A stretch of DNA of 40,850 bases. It comes from a virus. A model generated the notes under the pieces. That model worked only from the letters and a program-made list of their open reading frames with translations, searched no databases and was not told where the DNA came from. The stretch lies in the IMG/VR virus record IMGVR_UViG_3300025646_000105, positions 1-40,850 of that record; one strand, given 5' to 3'. Below are positions 37,189 through 40,850 of the stretch, piece by piece (positions within the stretch are counted from its first letter, which is position 1; the number at the start of each line of letters is the position of its first letter). Position numbers and translations under genes: made by a program.

Positions 37189-37812
37189 ATGACTATAAAT
37201 ATCACGCCAGATAGTGATCACCCGCATCCAGAGAATCTTAGCGATGAGGTCGGCGCGTCTCTGAAAGAAAATACTAGGATTGCTGCCAACACTGCTTCTC
37301 TTATGGCTGAATTAGGCATGCCGTTCGAGATGACAGAAGACGACCAAGAAGAAGCCAGACGGTTATTCAAAGCAGTAGACGTTGAGAAAAAACGCACAGA
37401 ACCTGCCTCTGCGTACAATCCCCCCAACTTATATAAAGGCTCCGTTGCCATAAAGCTCGGCGCCCTTCTAGATGCTTACGACGGACAAGTCGTAAATGAT
37501 GCAGTCCAAGCTAGGAACTACATCACCAACAGACTACTTGAGATCAGCCAATGCGGAGACGTCAAATACGAACTCCGTGCCATTGAGTTACTAGGAAAGC
37601 TTTCTGATGTTGGAGCTTTCACAGAAAAATCTGAGATCACGATTACTCATAAAACGTCGGATGACCTTCGAAAAGCCATCCAAGACAAGATTCAGCGACT
37701 GCTGGATATGGAAGTAGTAGACGTTGAAGCAAAAACACTGGAAGAAGAGTTAGGGATAGATGAGCCCCCAGCAATTACAGGATCTGCTGAAGAAGCTACC
37801 CAACCTACCTGA
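37189..37812 (+). CDS. terminase small subunit-like protein
   Basis: The 207-residue protein has a central helical block AVDVEKKRTEPASAYNPPNL, then GALLDAYDGQVVNDAVQARN and ALELLGKLSDVGAF-type sequence (RAIELLGKLSDVGAFTEKSE), which resembles small terminase proteins of podovirus-like phages. It overlaps the large terminase by 53 bases. GGAG lies 13 bases before ATG, further than usual, and can pair with CTCC just before the start, so translation may be damped. Assignment rests on position and pattern. Confidence 0.7.
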   Translation: MTINITPDSDHPHPENLSDEVGASLKENTRIAANTASLMAELGMPFEMTEDDQEEARRLFKAVDVEKKRTEPASAYNPPNLYKGSVAIKLGALLDAYDGQVVNDAVQARNYITNRLLEISQCGDVKYELRAIELLGKLSDVGAFTEKSEITITHKTSDDLRKAIQDKIQRLLDMEVVDVEAKTLEEELGIDEPPAITGSAEEATQPT

Positions 37813-39274
37813 AGCCCATCTCCGCGCCCTTTATGCTGACTTGGCTCAGCACGAGGTGGTTAAAGAGAGGGAAGATGCCAAGGGTAACTTCATGCACTTC
37901 GTAAAGAAGGTGTGGCCTAATTTTATTGAAGGTGCACACCATAAGAAAATGGCTCGGGCATTTGAAAAGGTGGCATCAGGCAAACTAAAACGCCTGATTA
38001 TTAACATGCCACCACGGCATACCAAGTCTGAGTTTGCGTCTTACCTTCTCCCAGCGTGGTTCCTGGGTAAATATCCCCACAAAAAAGTTATTCAAACTTC
38101 ACATACCGCCGAGCTAGCCGTTGGATTCGGTAGAAAGGTGCGAAATCTTGTCGATCAGGAAATCTATACATCGGTATTTCCGGGAGTTGGACTACAAGCG
38201 GACTCTAAAGCTGCTGGGCGGTGGGCGACTAACGCTGGTGGAGACTATTTTGCTATCGGTGTGGGGGGCGCCGTCACTGGTAAAGGCGCTGACTTGCTCA
38301 TTATTGACGACCCTCACTCAGAGCAGGAAGCGGCTCTGGCTGAAATTAACCCAGAGATCTACGACAAAACCTACGAGTGGTACACATCAGGCCCAAGACA
38401 GCGACTCCAACCAGGGGGGTCCATCGTCATAGTGATGACAAGGTGGTCAAAGAAGGATTTGACCGGCCAAGTTATCAAAGCAGAGGCGCAAAGAGGTGGA
38501 GAAGGGTGGGAAGTTATTGAATTTCCTGCAATTTTGCCGTCTGGAACACCCCTTTGGCCTGAATTTTGGTCACAAGACGAGCTTGAGGCCCTCCGAAACG
38601 AGCTTCCGAACGGAAAATGGCAAGCTCAGTACCAACAAAACCCAGTTTCTGAGTCTTCTGCCATCGTAAAACGTGAATGGTGGCAGATTTGGGAGGAAGA
38701 AGACCCACCTTGGTGTGAATTTACTCTAATGGCATGGGATACGGCGTTTGAAAAGAGTAATCGTGCCGACTACTCCGCATGCACGCACTGGGGTGTGTTC
38801 TATAAAGACGACGATACGGGCACGCCGCAGGCAAACATTATCTTACTCAACGCATTTCGGGACCGGATGGAGTTTCCTCAGCTTAAACAGACTGCGATTG
38901 AGCAATATAAGGAGTGGGAGCCCGACTCAGTCATTATTGAGAAGAAAGCTTCCGGGGCTCCGCTAATATATGAGATGCGGGCCATGGGCATTCCGGTGCA
39001 GGAGTTCACGCCGAGCCGAGGGAATGACAAGATTTCCCGACTAAACGCAGTTTCTGATTTGTTTGCTTCAGGAAGGGTATGGGCACCGAACACCCAGTGG
39101 GCCGAGGAAGTCATTGATGAAGTTGCAAGTTTCCCTGCTGGGGAGCATGATGACTATGTTGACTCCGTATCTCTTGCGATGATGAGGTTCCGCAAGGGCG
39201 GCTACGTGCGCACACTTCTCGATGAGGAAGACGAGCAACAACAATTTAGACGCAGACAACCTGCGTATTATTAA
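37760..39274 (+). CDS. terL: terminase large subunit
   Basis: The 504-residue packaging motor has an N-terminal ATPase with Walker A-like PPRHTKS (84-90) and Walker B LLIIDDP (D183/D184). The C-terminal RNase H-like nuclease has D327 (MAWDTAFE), E394 (VIIEKKASG) and D464-D465-D468 (GEHDDYVDS). It cuts and pumps genomic DNA into proheads through the portal encoded just downstream. The start overlaps small terminase. Which packaging type it follows cannot be told from this alone. Confidence 0.95.
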   Translation: MSPQQLQDLLKKLPNLPEAHLRALYADLAQHEVVKEREDAKGNFMHFVKKVWPNFIEGAHHKKMARAFEKVASGKLKRLIINMPPRHTKSEFASYLLPAWFLGKYPHKKVIQTSHTAELAVGFGRKVRNLVDQEIYTSVFPGVGLQADSKAAGRWATNAGGDYFAIGVGGAVTGKGADLLIIDDPHSEQEAALAEINPEIYDKTYEWYTSGPRQRLQPGGSIVIVMTRWSKKDLTGQVIKAEAQRGGEGWEVIEFPAILPSGTPLWPEFWSQDELEALRNELPNGKWQAQYQQNPVSESSAIVKREWWQIWEEEDPPWCEFTLMAWDTAFEKSNRADYSACTHWGVFYKDDDTGTPQANIILLNAFRDRMEFPQLKQTAIEQYKEWEPDSVIIEKKASGAPLIYEMRAMGIPVQEFTPSRGNDKISRLNAVSDLFASGRVWAPNTQWAEEVIDEVASFPAGEHDDYVDSVSLAMMRFRKGGYVRTLLDEEDEQQQFRRRQPAYY

Positions 39275-39283
39275 GGACAAAAA

Positions 39284-40850
39284 ATGGCAATTGAGAAATC
39301 ACTGTCCCAAGCACCGCTTGGTCTAACTGAAGAAATGATGGAAGAAGCCGCAATGGCTGAGCCTGCCATCGAGATTGAGATCGAGGATCCCGAAAAAGTC
39401 AGCATTGAGATGGGTGGCTTGGAGATTGAGATCGAGCCAGGGGAAAAAGATGATGACTTTAACGCCAACATCGCTGAGGATATGGATGAGGATGAGTTGG
39501 TTGGCTTGGCTACCGACCTCCTTGGTGAGTTTGAAGAAGATCTCTCATCCAGAAAAGACTGGATGCAGACATACGTCGATGGTCTTGACCTTCTGGGTTT
39601 GAAGCTGGAGGACCGCACGGAGCCGTGGCCCGGAGCCTGTGGTGTGTACCACCCCCTGTTGGCTGAGGCTGTAGTGAAGTTCCAGGCCGAGACGATCATG
39701 GAGACCTTCCCGGCGCAAGGTCCAGTTAAGACACAGATTATCGGCAAAGAGACTCCCGAGAACATGGAGGCTGCGTCTCGGGTTAAAGAGGACATGAATT
39801 ACCAGTTGACCGAAGTGATGGTCGAGTACCGGCCTGAGCATGAGCGCATGCTGTGGGGTCTGGCGCTGGCAGGTAATGCGTTCAAGAAGGTGTACTTCGA
39901 CCCGAGCCTTGAGCGTCAGGTCTCTATATATGTTCCAGCCGAGGATGTTGTTGTTCCTTATGGCGCAAGTAACTTAGAGACCGCCGAGCGGGTGACGCAC
40001 GTGATGCGTAAGACGCCAAACGACCTGAGAAAACTTCAGGTGGCTGGCTTTTATAGAGACGTTGACTTAGGTGAGCCCCATGACACTCTCGACGAGGTGG
40101 AGAAAAAGATCGCAGAGAAGATGGGATTCCGAGCCACTTCTGACAACCGGTTCAAGGTTCTGGAGATGCAGGTTGACTTGGACCTCCAAGGGTATGAAGA
40201 CAAGGACAAGAATGGCAATGAGACAGGTATCGCACTTCCTTACATTGTCACTATTGAGAAGCAGTCGCAAACAATCCTAGCGATCCGAAGGAATTGGCAC
40301 CCAGATGACCCCACAAAACAGAAACGCAGCCACTTTGTCCACTATCCGTACGTTCCAGGATTTGGGTTTTACGCTCTTGGCCTCATCCATCTCATTGGCG
40401 CTTTCGCCAAGTCTGGCACTTCTCTTATCCGCCAACTTGTGGATGCGGGAACTCTATCCAACCTACCGGGTGGATTCAAAACCAAGGGACTGAGAGTTAA
40501 GGGGGACGACACCCCCATCGCCCCGGCTGAGTTTAGGGACGTTGACGTAGCCTCTGGAACCATTAAAGACAACATCATGACGCTCCCGTACAAGGAGCCA
40601 AGTCAGGTGTTGTACAGCTTGCTGGGAACAATCGTTGATGAGGGACGCCGGTTTGCTAGTGCAGCCGACCTTAAAGTCAGCGATATGTCAGCCCAGTCGC
40701 CCGTGGGTACTACGCTGGCGATTCTTGAGAGAACTCTGAAGGTGATGAGCGCCATCCAGGCGCGGGTTCACTACGCCATGAAGCAGGAGTTCCGGCTTCT
40801 CAAGAACATTATTAGGGATTACACGGATGACGAATACACGTACGAGCCTG
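39284..40850 (+). CDS. portal protein, 3' partial
   Basis: The frame runs from ATG 39284, after AAGGA, to the right edge, 522 codons without stop. A long acidic N-terminal part (EIEIEDPEKVSIEMGGLEIE) precedes DWMQTYVDGLDLLGLKLEDR, PGACGVYHPLLAEAVVKFQA, and the central HFVHYPYVPGFGFYALGLIHLIG. GTIKDNIMTLPYKEPSQVLY and SDMSAQSPVGTTLAILERTL follow, typical of portal proteins of T7/P22-like phages, which form the dodecameric DNA gate. The C-terminal barrel lies outside the window. Confidence 0.9.
   Translation, partial: MAIEKSLSQAPLGLTEEMMEEAAMAEPAIEIEIEDPEKVSIEMGGLEIEIEPGEKDDDFNANIAEDMDEDELVGLATDLLGEFEEDLSSRKDWMQTYVDGLDLLGLKLEDRTEPWPGACGVYHPLLAEAVVKFQAETIMETFPAQGPVKTQIIGKETPENMEAASRVKEDMNYQLTEVMVEYRPEHERMLWGLALAGNAFKKVYFDPSLERQVSIYVPAEDVVVPYGASNLETAERVTHVMRKTPNDLRKLQVAGFYRDVDLGEPHDTLDEVEKKIAEKMGFRATSDNRFKVLEMQVDLDLQGYEDKDKNGNETGIALPYIVTIEKQSQTILAIRRNWHPDDPTKQKRSHFVHYPYVPGFGFYALGLIHLIGAFAKSGTSLIRQLVDAGTLSNLPGGFKTKGLRVKGDDTPIAPAEFRDVDVASGTIKDNIMTLPYKEPSQVLYSLLGTIVDEGRRFASAADLKVSDMSAQSPVGTTLAILERTLKVMSAIQARVHYAMKQEFRLLKNIIRDYTDDEYTYEP

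Noticed and set aside
1-40850. CRISPR array, insertion sequence, integrase or tRNA gene
   Set aside because: No regularly spaced repeat array, no transposase or recombinase motif and no cloverleaf was found on reading through both strands.

Overview
This window is the genome, or most of it, of a tailed double-stranded DNA bacteriophage. It has a terminase pair, a portal protein, internal virion proteins, a tail-fibre-like protein and a complete family A replication module. Shine-Dalgarno sites and sigma70-type promoters point to a bacterial, probably proteobacterial, host. The style of the virion proteins resembles aquatic podovirus-like phages, but that is inference from memory of families. 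I see no integrase, phage RNA polymerase, lysis cassette, tRNA or CRISPR array.

Layout. 1-14.7 kb runs rightward: the end of a fibre-like protein, a string of Gly/Ala/Gln-rich virion proteins, a 2-oxoglutarate hydroxylase, a GNAT-like protein, and a 2,994-residue polyvalent virion protein with a GHKL ATPase domain and two HExxH motifs. From 34.6 back to 14.8 kb everything runs leftward as a dense operon. It starts at a near-consensus sigma70 promoter (34,672-34,700) with small early proteins. It then carries a MoxR AAA+ / VWA-metallopeptidase / DUF3150-like module, VRR-NUC and family A DNA polymerase, a sigma-region-4 protein, a RecB/Cas4-like nuclease, small helix-turn-helix proteins, an SNF2 helicase, a probable ssDNA-binding protein and a primase-helicase. 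It ends at a terminator (14,712-14,737) in the tail-to-tail junction. Between 34.6 and 37.2 kb is a control region with a large inverted repeat, iteron-like repeats and two rightward gene cassettes. The late genes resume rightward at 37.2 kb with small terminase, large terminase and portal, cut by the right edge.

Capsid and tail-tube genes are missing between the portal (right edge) and the fibre (left edge). A circular or permuted genome, with the rightward late genes continuing across the window ends, would explain this.

Most notable unexplained structure: (1) seven copies of one exactly spaced 27-bp dyad between 26.8 and 36.1 kb, which look like operators of a phage regulon; (2) a large interrupted inverted repeat with repeated TAATGTTCGAAAA and GAACAAT motifs in the divergent intergenic region, a candidate origin or switch; (3) two out-of-frame genes nested in low-complexity linkers of the giant virion gene, each with a good Shine-Dalgarno site; (4) tandem paralogous cassettes (35.0-36.9 kb) with matched upstream repeats, dyads and terminators but very different base composition; (5) the MoxR/VWA/DUF3150 module.
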